Assembly: GCF_000718515.1 (NCBI RefSeq)
Contig: NZ_JNZS01000027.1
Coordinates: 1-64,000, forward strand
Length of the DNA: 64,000 nt
From: Micromonospora parva
GTDB lineage: Bacteria; Actinomycetota; Actinomycetes; Mycobacteriales; Micromonosporaceae
Reading direction: 5' to 3'
Position numbers and translations under genes: made by a program. Shown piece after piece: positions 53,940 through 62,982 of the stretch (within the stretch, counting starts at the first letter, position 1; each line of letters begins with the position of its first letter). The notes below the pieces were generated by a model, which was not told the origin of the DNA, did no database searches, and worked only from the letters and a program-made list of their open reading frames with translations.

Positions 53940-55613
53940 CTACGGCCCGAAGGCGGTCAGGAAGCGGTCCCGGAAGGTGTCCATCCGCCAGACCGGCGCC
54001 TGCGGACCGGGCTTGAGCCCGTCCTGCCAGCCCCACCCGGAGATCCGGTCCAGTACGGCCCGGTCCCGGGTGATGATGGTGATCGGGACGTCGCGGCTGG
54101 CGTTCTCGCCGGTGACCACGGCGGCGGGCTGGTGGTCGCCGAGGAAGATGAACACCAGGTCATCGTCGCCGTAGGTCTGCACGTAGGAGATCAGTGCGCT
54201 CAACGTGTACTCGATGGAGTGCCGGTAGTCGGCGCGGATCTGGGTGGCGTTGCGGCGCCGGTCGTCGGACTCCTTGGCGGTCCCCTTGAAGATCGTCCCG
54301 TCGCCGATGGCGGCCCAGTCGACCAGGTCGGGGACGGGCGTCCAGGGCGCGTGGCTCGACACCAGCGCGAGTTCCGTCATCGTCGGCTTGCCGTCGCGCT
54401 TCGCCTGCTCCAGGCGCCGCCAACTGGCGAGGGTGTACTGGTCGGGCATCGTGCCGAAGCTGAACTTCGGGCCGCGGTACCCGAGGGCTCTGGCGTCGTA
54501 GAACCGCTGGTAGCCGAAGAAGGAGCCCTCCGGCCACGCCCTGCTGACGGCGGGCATCACGCCCACGGTCTGCCAGTCGGCCCGGCGGAAGGCGCCGTTG
54601 AGGGTCATCCGGTCACTCGCCAGCAGGGTACGGTGCCGCTGGTCGTTGTCGACCCACAGTCCGGAGAGCAGCGTGTCGTGCGCGAGCCAGCTGCCGCCGC
54701 CGAACGTCGGCGAGGTGAGGAAGCCGCTCTGCGCGGCGAACCCCGCCGCGTTCAGCCGATTGGTCCCGTCGTCGAGGACCGCACCGACCTGCGGGGCGAA
54801 CTCCGGGTCCTCGACGGCGTCGCGGCCGTAGCTCTCCACGAAGGAGATGACCACGTTCTTGCCGCGCAGCGCGGTGAGGAGTTGGTCGCCGGGGGTCTGC
54901 GCGAACCGGTCGTCCTGCAGCAGCGCGGCGAACTTCTCCCGGTCGTCGAGTCGCATGCGCACCTGGAAGCCGTGGCCGTTGGTCAGCGTGGTCGCGGACG
55001 TGTCGGCGACTGTCACGCCTTCGACCACCCGCACGTTGAAAGCGGCGCAGACCACCCAGACGACCACCAGCGCCGCAACGGTCCGGGTGGTCCCGGCGCG
55101 GTGCCGGATCACCAGCCCGCGCAACCGCCGCATCGACAGCGTGGCCGCCGTGGGCAGGCCCACCGCCACCACCGCCAGGGCGACCGCCACGCCGATGGCG
55201 GCGGGACGGCCGTACGACTCGCTGAGGAACGCGAACCCCTCGTCGAGCAGCGCCCAGTCGAGCACCGGGTCGAAGGCCCGGCTGAGCGAGGCGGTGAACC
55301 CCAGGTCGAACAGCTTGAGCAGACCGAGCAGGCCGAGGGCCAGCCCGGCGAGGGTGGCGACCCACCGGCTTCCGCGCGGCGGCAGGGCGAGCAGGAGGGC
55401 GACGGCGAGCAGCGCCTCCAGGGGGATCCGCACGAACGCACCGGGGCTGAACCGGCCGAAGTCGTACGGCAGGGTGAGCACGAGCAGCACCAGCAGCACG
55501 GCCAGCAGGGTGACCAGTCGGCCCGCGATGGAGCGGCGCGGCCGACCCTCGGGTGCGGTGCCGTCGGTGGCGGTGGCACCCGTGGCGGCGGGGTCCGGCA
55601 GTTCGCCCCTCAT
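53940..55613 (-). CDS. Membrane-anchored sulfatase-fold enzyme (LTA-synthase-like)
   Basis: This 557-residue protein has four to five N-terminal membrane helices (about 28-190) and an extracytoplasmic alkaline-phosphatase/sulfatase-fold domain. Visible motifs are NVVISFVESYGRDAVED (metal and nucleophile region, with Ser rather than the LTA-synthase Thr uncertain), FGGGSWLAHDTLLSG, and FIFLGDHQPA near the end, a conserved metal-site motif. Such enzymes transfer phosphoglycerol or phosphoethanolamine, or cleave phospho-esters, at the cell surface. The ATG at 55613 has GGAGG 3-4 bases upstream. With the CDP-alcohol transferase and FkbM genes it suggests a surface polymer or lipid module. Confidence 0.85.
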   Translation of the reverse strand: MRGELPDPAATGATATDGTAPEGRPRRSIAGRLVTLLAVLLVLLVLTLPYDFGRFSPGAFVRIPLEALLAVALLLALPPRGSRWVATLAGLALGLLGLLKLFDLGFTASLSRAFDPVLDWALLDEGFAFLSESYGRPAAIGVAVALAVVAVGLPTAATLSMRRLRGLVIRHRAGTTRTVAALVVVWVVCAAFNVRVVEGVTVADTSATTLTNGHGFQVRMRLDDREKFAALLQDDRFAQTPGDQLLTALRGKNVVISFVESYGRDAVEDPEFAPQVGAVLDDGTNRLNAAGFAAQSGFLTSPTFGGGSWLAHDTLLSGLWVDNDQRHRTLLASDRMTLNGAFRRADWQTVGVMPAVSRAWPEGSFFGYQRFYDARALGYRGPKFSFGTMPDQYTLASWRRLEQAKRDGKPTMTELALVSSHAPWTPVPDLVDWAAIGDGTIFKGTAKESDDRRRNATQIRADYRHSIEYTLSALISYVQTYGDDDLVFIFLGDHQPAAVVTGENASRDVPITIITRDRAVLDRISGWGWQDGLKPGPQAPVWRMDTFRDRFLTAFGP

Positions 55614-55711
55614 CGCCCTCCGTCCCTGGCTCGGCAGCTGACGTACGCGCGTCAAGAGCGACAACCCGGGCATCCTTCCATGATCTTCGTTGGGCGCGGC
55701 ATCCGGGCGGC

Positions 55712-56611
55712 TCAGACGCGGGCGATCCCGCGTCGGGCCACGGCGACCGGCCGGTGTTCCGGCCAGGGCAGCCCATCCGTCCTGCCGTGGCCCAGACCGG
55801 TCAGCCCCGCGCCCGCGCTCACGGCGCTGTGGCTCGGCTGGCTGCCCGCGTGCACCATCGCGTCCGACCCGTGTGCAACGCTCGTCTGTTGGTCGACCGC
55901 GTCGTTGGCGACGGCGCGGCGGAGGTGACGGGTCGTCCACAGCCACCTGACGTCCCGCCCGAACGACTCGACCAGCAGCGCCAGTGACGCCACCAGCACG
56001 ACTGTCGTCAGCGGACCGGGCAGCGCATCGCCCATCGCCACCGTCAGCACCACGCCCTGGACCGCGGCGACGACCTTGCGCCAGTAGCGCGGGGGCAACG
56101 AGCCGCGCATCCAGCTCAGCACCCAGCTCGCGGCGACGAAGACGTACCGCATCGCGCCGATCGCGAGCACCCAGGCACCCGTCGAGGGGGCCACGTACAG
56201 GCAGAGCACCAGGACGAGGAAGGAGTCGATCTCCATGTCGAAGCGCGCGCCGAGTTCGCTGGACGTCCCGGTGCGGCGGGCCGTGTATCCATCCACCGCG
56301 TCGAGGGCCAGCGCCACACTGGTGAGGACGACCATCACCGCGACCGGTGCCGGTCGGGTGAACGAGTCCGCGGCCAGGGCCGTCACGCCGCCGGCGAGGA
56401 TCGCCCGGCTCAGGGTCACCCGGTCGGCAGGGCTCAGATCAGGAGCGCCCGCGCGGGTCATCCCCCGACTCAGCAGGGCGCACAGGACCACCCCGTAGAC
56501 CAGCCCGGCCGCCCACCCGGCCGGGCCGAGGCCGACCGTCTGCGCGAGCACCGCCAGCACACCGATCTGCGCGAGCAGCCCGATGACCGGACCCGTTCGA
56601 ACCGTTGACAT
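55712..56611 (-). CDS. CDP-alcohol phosphatidyltransferase family membrane protein
   Basis: This 299-residue protein has about six helices and the full signature DG-x2-AR-x8-G-x3-D-x3-D in DGYTARRTGTSSELGARFD and following residues (about 125-147). It moves a phosphatidyl or similar group from a CDP-activated lipid to an alcohol. ATG at 56611 follows GGAGG. A run of eight C on the coding strand lies 18-25 bases upstream. The C-terminal 60 residues are polar and probably cytoplasmic. The next gene downstream is the sulfatase-fold enzyme. Confidence 0.9.
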   Translation of the reverse strand: MSTVRTGPVIGLLAQIGVLAVLAQTVGLGPAGWAAGLVYGVVLCALLSRGMTRAGAPDLSPADRVTLSRAILAGGVTALAADSFTRPAPVAVMVVLTSVALALDAVDGYTARRTGTSSELGARFDMEIDSFLVLVLCLYVAPSTGAWVLAIGAMRYVFVAASWVLSWMRGSLPPRYWRKVVAAVQGVVLTVAMGDALPGPLTTVVLVASLALLVESFGRDVRWLWTTRHLRRAVANDAVDQQTSVAHGSDAMVHAGSQPSHSAVSAGAGLTGLGHGRTDGLPWPEHRPVAVARRGIARV

Positions 56612-56796
56612 CGCGCCTCCGTGACTTTGGGGGGGGACCCTGACCGTCATCACGGAAAACATGACCGATCGGTTCATTCTGAACGAGCCTCACCATGTAT
56701 ACGGACGGACGTGCCCCGTCGGATGCGGATTAGTCGTCGCCGGTGAGTGCAGGCCGTCGCCGCCGACGACGCCCCGGACGCGACGACGTGTTCAGG

Positions 56797-57615
56797 TCAG
56801 GTCACGCCGGTCGCGGACGAGCCGAGGGCGTGGAGCGTGGCGGTGGTGACCGGGTCGGCCGGGAAGAACGCCTCGACGGCCAGCCCGGAGACGGTGACAT
56901 CCAGCGGGGTGCCGAAGAGGGTGGTCGTGCTGACGAAGGACAAATCCCGGTCGCCGTGGCGGTAGCGAAGGGGGATGACGACACGCGACAGGGTGTCGTC
57001 CTCCGGTGCCGCGACATCGTCACCGCCGGGATAGCCACGAAGCTCCTGGAGCAGGGCGGACAGGGCCGCGTCGTCGGTTGCCAGGACCTGCTGGCGCAAC
57101 CGTCCGAGAAGGTGGCCCCGCCACTGGGAGAGGTTGACGATGCGCGGGGCCAAACCGCCGGGGTGCAGGGTGAGCCGCAGGACGTTGACCGGTGGGACCA
57201 GGAGGCGGGGGTCGACGCCGGCGGTGAACAGCGCGACGGCGGGGTTGGCCTCGACGAGGTGCCACTGTCGGTCGACGAGCACCGCGGGGTACGGGCCGTG
57301 TCCGTCGAGGATCTGCCGTACGGCTGCCCGCAGCGGGGCCAGTTCCGGGTCGGCCAGCTGGTGGCTGGGGTAGGCGGGGGCGTATCCGGCGGCGAGCAGC
57401 ATGGTGTTGCGCTCAGCCAGCGGAATGTCGAGCTGCTCCGCCAGCCGCAGGATCAGGTCGGGGCTCGGTCGGGATCGCCCGGTCTCCACGAAGCTCAGAT
57501 GCCGGGCCGACACCCCCGCCTCGATCGACAGGTCGAGCTGACTCATTCCACGAGTTCGACGCCACTCGCGCAGGAGGTCCCCCAGCGGTCGCTCCGGTCG
57601 GGCCACTGTCGTCAC
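56797..57615 (-). CDS. XRE-family regulator with MmyB-like ligand domain
   Basis: This 272-residue protein has a helix-turn-helix at 12-65 (LREWRRTRGMSQLDLSIEAG, SARHLSFVETGRSRPS) and a C-terminal MmyB-like PAS-type domain (PYPAVLVDRQWHLVEANPAV, FVSTTTLFGTPLDVTVSGL). In Streptomyces relatives these bind fatty-acid-like ligands and act on a neighbouring gene. The small DUF1330-like gene starts 126 bases away in the other direction and is the likely target. The start is GTG or ATG at 57615. Confidence 0.9.
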   Translation of the reverse strand: MTTVARPERPLGDLLREWRRTRGMSQLDLSIEAGVSARHLSFVETGRSRPSPDLILRLAEQLDIPLAERNTMLLAAGYAPAYPSHQLADPELAPLRAAVRQILDGHGPYPAVLVDRQWHLVEANPAVALFTAGVDPRLLVPPVNVLRLTLHPGGLAPRIVNLSQWRGHLLGRLRQQVLATDDAALSALLQELRGYPGGDDVAAPEDDTLSRVVIPLRYRHGDRDLSFVSTTTLFGTPLDVTVSGLAVEAFFPADPVTTATLHALGSSATGVT

Positions 57616-57741
57616 ACCCTGACCGTAGTGACCTCACCTGTGTGCGCCGCTTTACCTGCGACGTAATCGACAGCGCGTACCGGCGCGCGCGACCATCTCC
57701 TGGGATGCGGGGAACCACCCGACCGAAACGAACGGAGAGTC

Positions 57742-58086
57742 ATGACCGCGTACGCGCTTGCTCATCTGCGTAAGGCACCCATGCATGCCGAGGTGCTGGA
57801 ATACCTGGAGCGCATCCAGGCCACCCTCCTGCCCTTCGATGGCCGGTTCATCGTCCACGGTGGGCCCATCGAGGTGCTGGAGGGCGACTGGTCGGGCGAT
57901 CTGGTCGTCGTCGAGTTTCCGGACCTGATCCGGGCACGCTCCTGGTACCAGTCCAGCGCGTACCAGGAGATCAAGCCCTTGCGGACGAGGCACCTCGCGG
58001 GCGAGCTGGTCCTCGTCGAGGGGGTGGAGGCCGACCACGACTCGTCGAAGATGGCCGCCGCGATCCGCCGGGCCGGTGGTCACTGA
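57742..58086 (+). CDS. DUF1330-family protein
   Basis: This 114-residue protein has the dimeric ferredoxin-like DUF1330 fold: YALAHLRKAPMHAEVLEYLE, FDGRFIVHGGPIEVLEGDW and VVVEFPDLIRARSWYQSSAYQ. ATG at 57742 follows CGGAGAG. Its function is unknown; members are often targets of MmyB-type regulators or accompany oxidoreductases. It ends 8 bases from the convergent methionine aminopeptidase. Confidence 0.88.
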   Translation: MTAYALAHLRKAPMHAEVLEYLERIQATLLPFDGRFIVHGGPIEVLEGDWSGDLVVVEFPDLIRARSWYQSSAYQEIKPLRTRHLAGELVLVEGVEADHDSSKMAAAIRRAGGH

Positions 58087-58094
58087 CGTCGGGG

Positions 58095-58868
58095 TCAGGA
58101 CCTCGGCAGGGTGAGCACCTCGACGCCGTCGTCGGTGATGGCGATGGTGTGCTCGCTGTGCGCGGTCCGGCAGCCGGTGGCGCTGCGCAGGGTCCAGCCG
58201 TCGGGGTCGGTGACGAGCGTGGCGGTGTCGGCCATGACCCATGGCTCCAGCGCCAGCAGCAGCCCCGGACGCAGCCGGTATCCGCGCCCGGGGCGCCCGG
58301 TGTTGGAGATGTGGGGGTCCTGGTGCATCGTCGACCCGACGCCGTGGCCGCCGAACTCGGTGTTGATCGAGTATCCCGCCGCGCCGAGGACAGAGCCGAT
58401 GGCGTACGAGATGTCACCGATGCGTACGCCGGGGCCGGCGGCGGCGATCCCGGCTTGCAACGCGCGTTCGGTCGCGTCGATCAGCGCGACGCTCTCCGGG
58501 GGCCGGACGTCGCCGACGATGAAGCTGATGGCCGAATCCGTGACAACTCCCCCCAGTGAGACGGCGAGGTCGAGCGAGAGCAGGTCGCCGTCGGCGAGCG
58601 GGTAGTCGTGCGGCAGCCCGTGCAACACCGCGTCGTTGACCGACGTGCAGATGTAGTGGCCGAACGGGCCGCGCCCGAAGGACGGCTCGTAGTCGACGTA
58701 GCAGGACTGCGCCCCGGCTTCGGTGATCATGGCCTGGGCCCACCGGTCGATGTCCAGCAGGTTGGTGCCGACCACGCAGCGGCTCTTCAGTGTCTGAAGG
58801 ATGCCGGCGACCAGCGCGCCGGTCTCCTTCGCGCGCAGCACGTCGGCGGGGCTCAGGATCTCGATCAT
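58095..58868 (-). CDS. map: Type I methionine aminopeptidase
   Basis: This 257-residue metallopeptidase removes N-terminal methionine. The five metal ligands are visible: D100, D111, H175, E208 and E239, with H83 and H182 as second-shell catalytic histidines. ATG at 58868 follows GGAAGG. It is probably not the only map gene, because it stands beside a small regulator rather than in the ribosomal secY-adk locus. A paralogous, regulated or resistance role is possible. Confidence 0.94.
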   Translation of the reverse strand: MIEILSPADVLRAKETGALVAGILQTLKSRCVVGTNLLDIDRWAQAMITEAGAQSCYVDYEPSFGRGPFGHYICTSVNDAVLHGLPHDYPLADGDLLSLDLAVSLGGVVTDSAISFIVGDVRPPESVALIDATERALQAGIAAAGPGVRIGDISYAIGSVLGAAGYSINTEFGGHGVGSTMHQDPHISNTGRPGRGYRLRPGLLLALEPWVMADTATLVTDPDGWTLRSATGCRTAHSEHTIAITDDGVEVLTLPRS

Positions 58869-58893
58869 GCAACGCCTTCCACGAACCAATAAG

Positions 58894-58924
58894 TATCCCG
58901 GCCATATTATCCCGGTACTAGAAT
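58894..58924 (+). promoter_or_regulatory. Leaderless promoter and direct-repeat site between map and the XRE gene
   Basis: TATCCCGG occurs twice at 58894-58901 and 58908-58915, 14 bases start to start, so on nearby faces of the helix. TAGAAT (58919-58924) is a perfect -10 six bases before the XRE ATG, giving a leaderless transcript. The repeats suit autorepression by the XRE protein and possible co-control of map. Confidence 0.5.
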
Positions 58925-58930
58925 CGGAGC

Positions 58931-59233
58931 ATGGTCAGGTTGCCACTCACTCCCGCGGAGGTCGAACGCGGACAGCGCCTCGGCGCCCTGCTGCGTCGCG
59001 CCCGCGGAGAGCGTTCGATGCTCCTCACCGCGCTCGACGCGGGCGTCTCGCCGGAGACCCTTCGAAAGATCGAGTCCGGCCGGATAGCCACCCCCGCCTT
59101 CCCGACCATCGCGGCGATCGCCGACGTGCTCGGCCTCTCCCTCGACGCCGTCTGGTCGGAGATCAACACGTCGGACGCCGCCGCCAACCTCCCCCGACCG
59201 GCACACGTCGCTGGCGAGCGACTGGCCTCGTAG
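58931..59233 (+). CDS. Small XRE-family DNA-binding protein
   Basis: This 100-residue protein is essentially one helix-turn-helix domain (residues 17-75: LGALLRRARGERSMLLTALD, SPETLRKIESGRIATPAFPT, AIADVLGLSLDAVW) with a short tail. It shares a 62-base divergent promoter with map. The ATG at 58931 lies directly downstream of a -10 box. It is probably the local repressor. Confidence 0.88.
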   Translation: MVRLPLTPAEVERGQRLGALLRRARGERSMLLTALDAGVSPETLRKIESGRIATPAFPTIAAIADVLGLSLDAVWSEINTSDAAANLPRPAHVAGERLAS

Positions 59234-59282
59234 TCTCGGCCCCACCTCAACGGGACGGGTCGACCGGTGACCGACCACACGG

Positions 59283-59317
59283 CGCTGGTCCCGGTCGATG
59301 ACCGACCGGGACCAGCG
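59283..59317. terminator. Bidirectional hairpin between the XRE and beta-propeller genes
   Basis: Perfect 15-base arms (59283-59297 and 59303-59317) with a 5-base loop lie between convergent genes, 11 bases from the propeller stop. Confidence 0.8.
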
Positions 59318-59327
59318 GGTGGTGCGC

Positions 59328-60500
59328 TCAGGAGGCGGCGATGCCCTCCATGCCGATGCCGTCGGCGAACTTCGGCAGGCCCTCCACTGTGGTGACGAGT
59401 GTCAGCGACCCGTCCTTGCCCACCTCGTAGCCCTGCACGTTGCCGGCGACGGCGTTCTGCACGTACAGGAAGCCGTCGCTGGTGGTCATGTCGATCGACC
59501 CGCCGCCGGTGTCGGCGGCGACGCCCTTGACGAGTTCGAGCTTGCCGTGGTCGTTGACCCGGTAGGAGCTGATGGTGGAGGTGCCGGCGTTGGCGGCGAA
59601 GAAGTAGTCGCCGACGCGCTGGATCCAGCACGTCGCCTGCTGACCGTTGGGCACCGACGGCCCGATCTGGTCGAGCGCCCCGTCGTCCTCCAGCTCGAAC
59701 CGGCTCACCGCGTTCGCGCCGGACTCGGTGACCAGCAGCGTGTCGTCGGTGTCGAAGGTGAAGCCGAACGGGGTGTTGCCCGCGTCGCTGATGACCGGGG
59801 TGCGCGACAGGTTGCCGTGGCGTCCGATCTCGTAGCTGAACATGACGTTGGCGGCCTTGGTCGACACCAACACGAACTCGCTGTCCGGGTCGATCTTGAC
59901 CTGGGCCGGGGCGGTGCCGAACGCGGGCGGGTTGCCGTTGTGCAACCCGAGTGACCGGTTGGCGTCCTCGATCCGGGACAGCCGACCCTTGTGCAGCTCG
60001 AAGCCCTGCACCGAGCCCTCGCCACCGGCGTTGAGGACGTAGACGAGGTCGCCACGGGCCGCGACGCTGACCGGCAGCAGGCCACCGGACCAGATGACCT
60101 GGAGCTTGTGCAGCCTGGTGCCCTCGACGCGGAAGACAGTGACGGTGTTGCTGCCGGCGTTGACGGCGAACAGCAGCCCCTTGTGATAGGTCAGGGAACC
60201 CTGCGAGGCCAGCGCGTCGAGCGGCGCGCCGATGGTGAAGCCACCCAGCCCGCCCGTCTCGTACTCACCCGCCTTGGTGAGACGGCCGTCCTCGTCGCGG
60301 TCGTACACCTTGATGGTGTTGCCCTCGGCCTTGTTGGTCTGGACGAAGACCGCGCCCTCGTCGCCGTGGTGGTGATCACCCCCCTTGCGGTCGTCGTGGT
60401 ACCCAGGGCCACCGCCATCGGCGAGGGCGGTCCCGGGGATCGATCCGATGCTGGTCAGACCTGCCAGGAGGGCTGCCGCGAGTGCGACACTGCGCTTCAT
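59328..60500 (-). CDS. Secreted lactonase-like seven-bladed beta-propeller
   Basis: This 390-residue protein has a signal peptide ending ALA near residue 27, a His/Asp-rich segment (YHDDRKGGDHHHGDEG) and about seven blades with repeats such as FVQTNKAEGNTIKVYD and FAANAGTSTISSYRV. This is the 6-phosphogluconolactonase/3-carboxymuconate-lactonase fold, but exported and probably not a sugar-phosphate enzyme. The His-rich stretch may bind metal. ATG at 60500 follows GAGGAG. CTTTCGAAAG (60547-60556) and TTCCATGGAA (60615-60624) are short palindromes upstream. Confidence 0.88.
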   Translation of the reverse strand: MKRSVALAAALLAGLTSIGSIPGTALADGGGPGYHDDRKGGDHHHGDEGAVFVQTNKAEGNTIKVYDRDEDGRLTKAGEYETGGLGGFTIGAPLDALASQGSLTYHKGLLFAVNAGSNTVTVFRVEGTRLHKLQVIWSGGLLPVSVAARGDLVYVLNAGGEGSVQGFELHKGRLSRIEDANRSLGLHNGNPPAFGTAPAQVKIDPDSEFVLVSTKAANVMFSYEIGRHGNLSRTPVISDAGNTPFGFTFDTDDTLLVTESGANAVSRFELEDDGALDQIGPSVPNGQQATCWIQRVGDYFFAANAGTSTISSYRVNDHGKLELVKGVAADTGGGSIDMTTSDGFLYVQNAVAGNVQGYEVGKDGSLTLVTTVEGLPKFADGIGMEGIAAS

Positions 60501-60688
60501 CACTGACTCCTCATGCATCCGAAGGGAGGAATACGAGTTTTCCTCTCTTTCGAAAGTTATCGGACCAGCTATCGCAGATCGCCATACTTACCCTAAAGCG
60601 GTAATTTCGTGCCGTTCCATGGAATGACCAGACGCACCCACCGGGGGTCAGCTACCCCGCCGCGACCTACGCCCGCTGAGGCCGACGC

Positions 60689-61438
60689 TCAGCTGGCGTC
60701 AGGCCACCACGGTTCCAGGACGGCCGGGTCGGCGACGTACTCCCGCACCGGCGTCCGCTGCTCCGCAGGCAGGGGCAGCGCGCGGAGGCGCTCGCCCCAC
60801 TCCGGCACCCGATCGTCCTTGTCCAACACGGTCGCCAGTTCGATCAGGGCGGCCAGCGCCATCGCCTGCTCGACCACCGGCGCGTCCTCCGCGCGGCGGC
60901 GCATCCCCGAGTCGAGCGCCCGGTAGGCCGCCTGATCGTCCAGCTTGAACTCGCGCAGGATCCGCGCGTTGTCGAGCACCCGGGCCAACCCCGCAAGCTC
61001 CTTCGAACCGCCGTACTCCACGTCCTTCGGCTCATCCCGCTGGATGAAGGTGATGGTGTTGCCCGACGGGTCGACGATGCTGAACCGCGACGCTCCGGCC
61101 CGGTAACGGGTCATCCGCGGCAGGCCCTTGACCAGCACCTTGCCGTAGCTGCGGCGCATCGCCTCGGTGAACACCTCGTGGTACGCGGCGACCGCGTCCA
61201 CCAACACCAGGCAGCCGCCGGAGTGCTCTCTCGCCGGGTCGAGATCCTTCGGCGCCGGCCCGTAGTGCAGGTCGAAGCCGCTCCACCGAAACGCCAGGTA
61301 CACGTACGGCCTGGTCTGCTCGTAGGTCACCTCGAACCCGAGCGCCCGCCAGAACGCCAGTGTCTGCTCCGGGTCGGCACAGTGCAGCAGCGGCACTGCG
61401 GTCTCGTTCGGTTGGACACGGTCCGCATTGGTGGTCAT
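60689..61438 (-). CDS. VOC (glyoxalase/bleomycin-resistance) family protein
   Basis: This 249-residue protein has one VOC domain in its first half (VPLLHCADPEQTLAFWRALG, VYLAFRWSGFDLHYGP, FSIVDPSGNTITFIQR), followed by a helical C-terminal half without a known motif (LARVLDNARILREFKLDDQA). VOC proteins bind metal or sequester toxins. ATG at 61438 follows GGGGAG. The two-part layout is recurrent in actinobacteria; the role is unknown. Confidence 0.85.
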   Translation of the reverse strand: MTTNADRVQPNETAVPLLHCADPEQTLAFWRALGFEVTYEQTRPYVYLAFRWSGFDLHYGPAPKDLDPAREHSGGCLVLVDAVAAYHEVFTEAMRRSYGKVLVKGLPRMTRYRAGASRFSIVDPSGNTITFIQRDEPKDVEYGGSKELAGLARVLDNARILREFKLDDQAAYRALDSGMRRRAEDAPVVEQAMALAALIELATVLDKDDRVPEWGERLRALPLPAEQRTPVREYVADPAVLEPWWPDAS

Positions 61439-61604
61439 GGTCGCTCCCCGTCCGGTCGACAGGCCGGCCATTGTGCCAGCACCGTCGGACGGCTTCGACG
61501 GGTTTCGTCTCCTACCCGGGGAGGAGACGGGCTCCGACCACCGGCCGCGACCAGGGCTCGGGGTCGGACGCGACCGGCGGGCGCGGCCACGAACATCTAC
61601 AGGC

Positions 61605-62528
61605 ATGACAACCCTGCTGCGCCGGGCGACGCACTGGAATCGCCCAATGATGGTCTTCGTCTCCGCGATGGCGGTGCTCGCCGTCGTCGCGGCGGTCGGC
61701 ATCCTTGTCGACCCGCGCGTCCTCACCGGAGCGCCGATCTGGCTCAAGCCGTTCAAGTTCGCGGTGTCCTTCGTGCTGTACGGCGCGACGCTCGCCTGGA
61801 TGCTCTCCCTGCTGCCGCGTCGCAGCCGGGCCGCCGAGTGGGCCTTCACTGTCATCGTCGCGATGGCGGTGATCGAGATGCTGGTGATCGTCGGTCAGGT
61901 GGTACGCGGGCAGACCAGCCACTTCAACGACACCACTCCCCTGAACACCGCGCTGTTCGCGGCGATGGGCGCGGCGATCATGGTGCTCTTCCTCGCGCAC
62001 CTCGTGGTCGGCATCGTGGTGCTGATCCGGCGGATCCCGGACCGGGCGGCTCTGACGGCCGTCGGGTGGGGGCTCGGCCTGTCCCTGCTGGGCATGCTCG
62101 CGGCGGTACCGATGGCGCTGCCCATGCAGGACCCGGGGATCGAGGGGATCGGCGGGGCGCACAGCGTCGGCGTGCTCGACGGCGGGCCGGGGTTGCCGAT
62201 CGTCGGCTGGAGCACCACCGGCGGTGACCTGCGGATCGGGCACTTCGTGGGGCTGCACGCGCTGCAGGCGTTGCCGATCCTGGCGATCCTGCTGAGCCGG
62301 TTCGCCACCCGGTTGGACGAGCGCACCCGCGCCCGGCTGCTGGTCGTCGCGGGCGGCGCGTACGGCGTACTCACTGTGTTGTTGACCTGGCAGGCCCTGC
62401 GCGGACAGCCGCTGTTGCGCCCGGACGCCGCCACCCTCGTGGCGGTCGCGGCCCTGGTGGTCGCGACGGCGACCGCGACTGGCCTGGTGCTGGCCCGCCG
62501 CCGCCCTGATGTGGCGCTGGCCGCATGA
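61605..62528 (+). CDS. Polytopic membrane protein of unknown function
   Basis: This 307-residue protein has about eight helices, starting MTTLLRRATHWNRPMMVFV, and motifs PIWLKPFKFAVSF and GHFVGLHALQALPILAIL with two histidines. I do not recognise its function. ATG at 61605 was chosen because sequence upstream of it in the same frame looks non-coding. It overlaps the next gene by ATGA, so both probably work together. Confidence 0.8.
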   Translation: MTTLLRRATHWNRPMMVFVSAMAVLAVVAAVGILVDPRVLTGAPIWLKPFKFAVSFVLYGATLAWMLSLLPRRSRAAEWAFTVIVAMAVIEMLVIVGQVVRGQTSHFNDTTPLNTALFAAMGAAIMVLFLAHLVVGIVVLIRRIPDRAALTAVGWGLGLSLLGMLAAVPMALPMQDPGIEGIGGAHSVGVLDGGPGLPIVGWSTTGGDLRIGHFVGLHALQALPILAILLSRFATRLDERTRARLLVVAGGAYGVLTVLLTWQALRGQPLLRPDAATLVAVAALVVATATATGLVLARRRPDVALAA

Positions 62529-62977
62529 CCGCGACGCTGTTCGCCCTGACCTTCGCGGTGGCCGCGCCGTTCTGGGCGCTGATGATCCTGCTGCCCCGCT
62601 GGTCGTGGACCGCCCGGATCATCGCCTCGCCGCTGATCGTGCTGCCGGTCGTGCTGATCTACGCGCTGCTGGTCCTTCCGGCGTTCGGTGACGTGCTGCC
62701 GGCCGTGGCGTCGCCGACCCTGACCGGGGTGCGCGACCTGCTCGGCACCTCCGACGGGGCGGCGGCGGGCTGGGCGCACATGATCGCGTTCGATCTGTTC
62801 GTCGGGCGGTGGGCGTGGTTGGACAGCAGGGAACGGGGGGTGCCGGCGCTGGTGATGGCTCCGGTGCTGCTGCTGACCATCCTGCTCGGACCGCTCGGCC
62901 TGGCCGCCTACCTCGCGGTCCGGACCCGGTGGCGGCGGCCGGCGACCGCCGCCACCGGCCCGCAGCGCCTAGGCTGA
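62525..62977 (+). CDS. ABA4-like (DUF4281) membrane protein
   Basis: This 150-residue four-helix membrane protein has AAPFWALMILLPRWSWTARI and HMIAFDLFVGRWAWLDSRER, the hallmark of the ABA4-like family, then GPLGLAAYLAVR. ABA4 in plants is needed for neoxanthin; bacterial members have no known function. It is translationally coupled to the gene before it and followed by a sensor kinase after 5 bases. Confidence 0.85.
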   Translation: MTATLFALTFAVAAPFWALMILLPRWSWTARIIASPLIVLPVVLIYALLVLPAFGDVLPAVASPTLTGVRDLLGTSDGAAAGWAHMIAFDLFVGRWAWLDSRERGVPALVMAPVLLLTILLGPLGLAAYLAVRTRWRRPATAATGPQRLG

Positions 62978-62982
62978 CCGTC

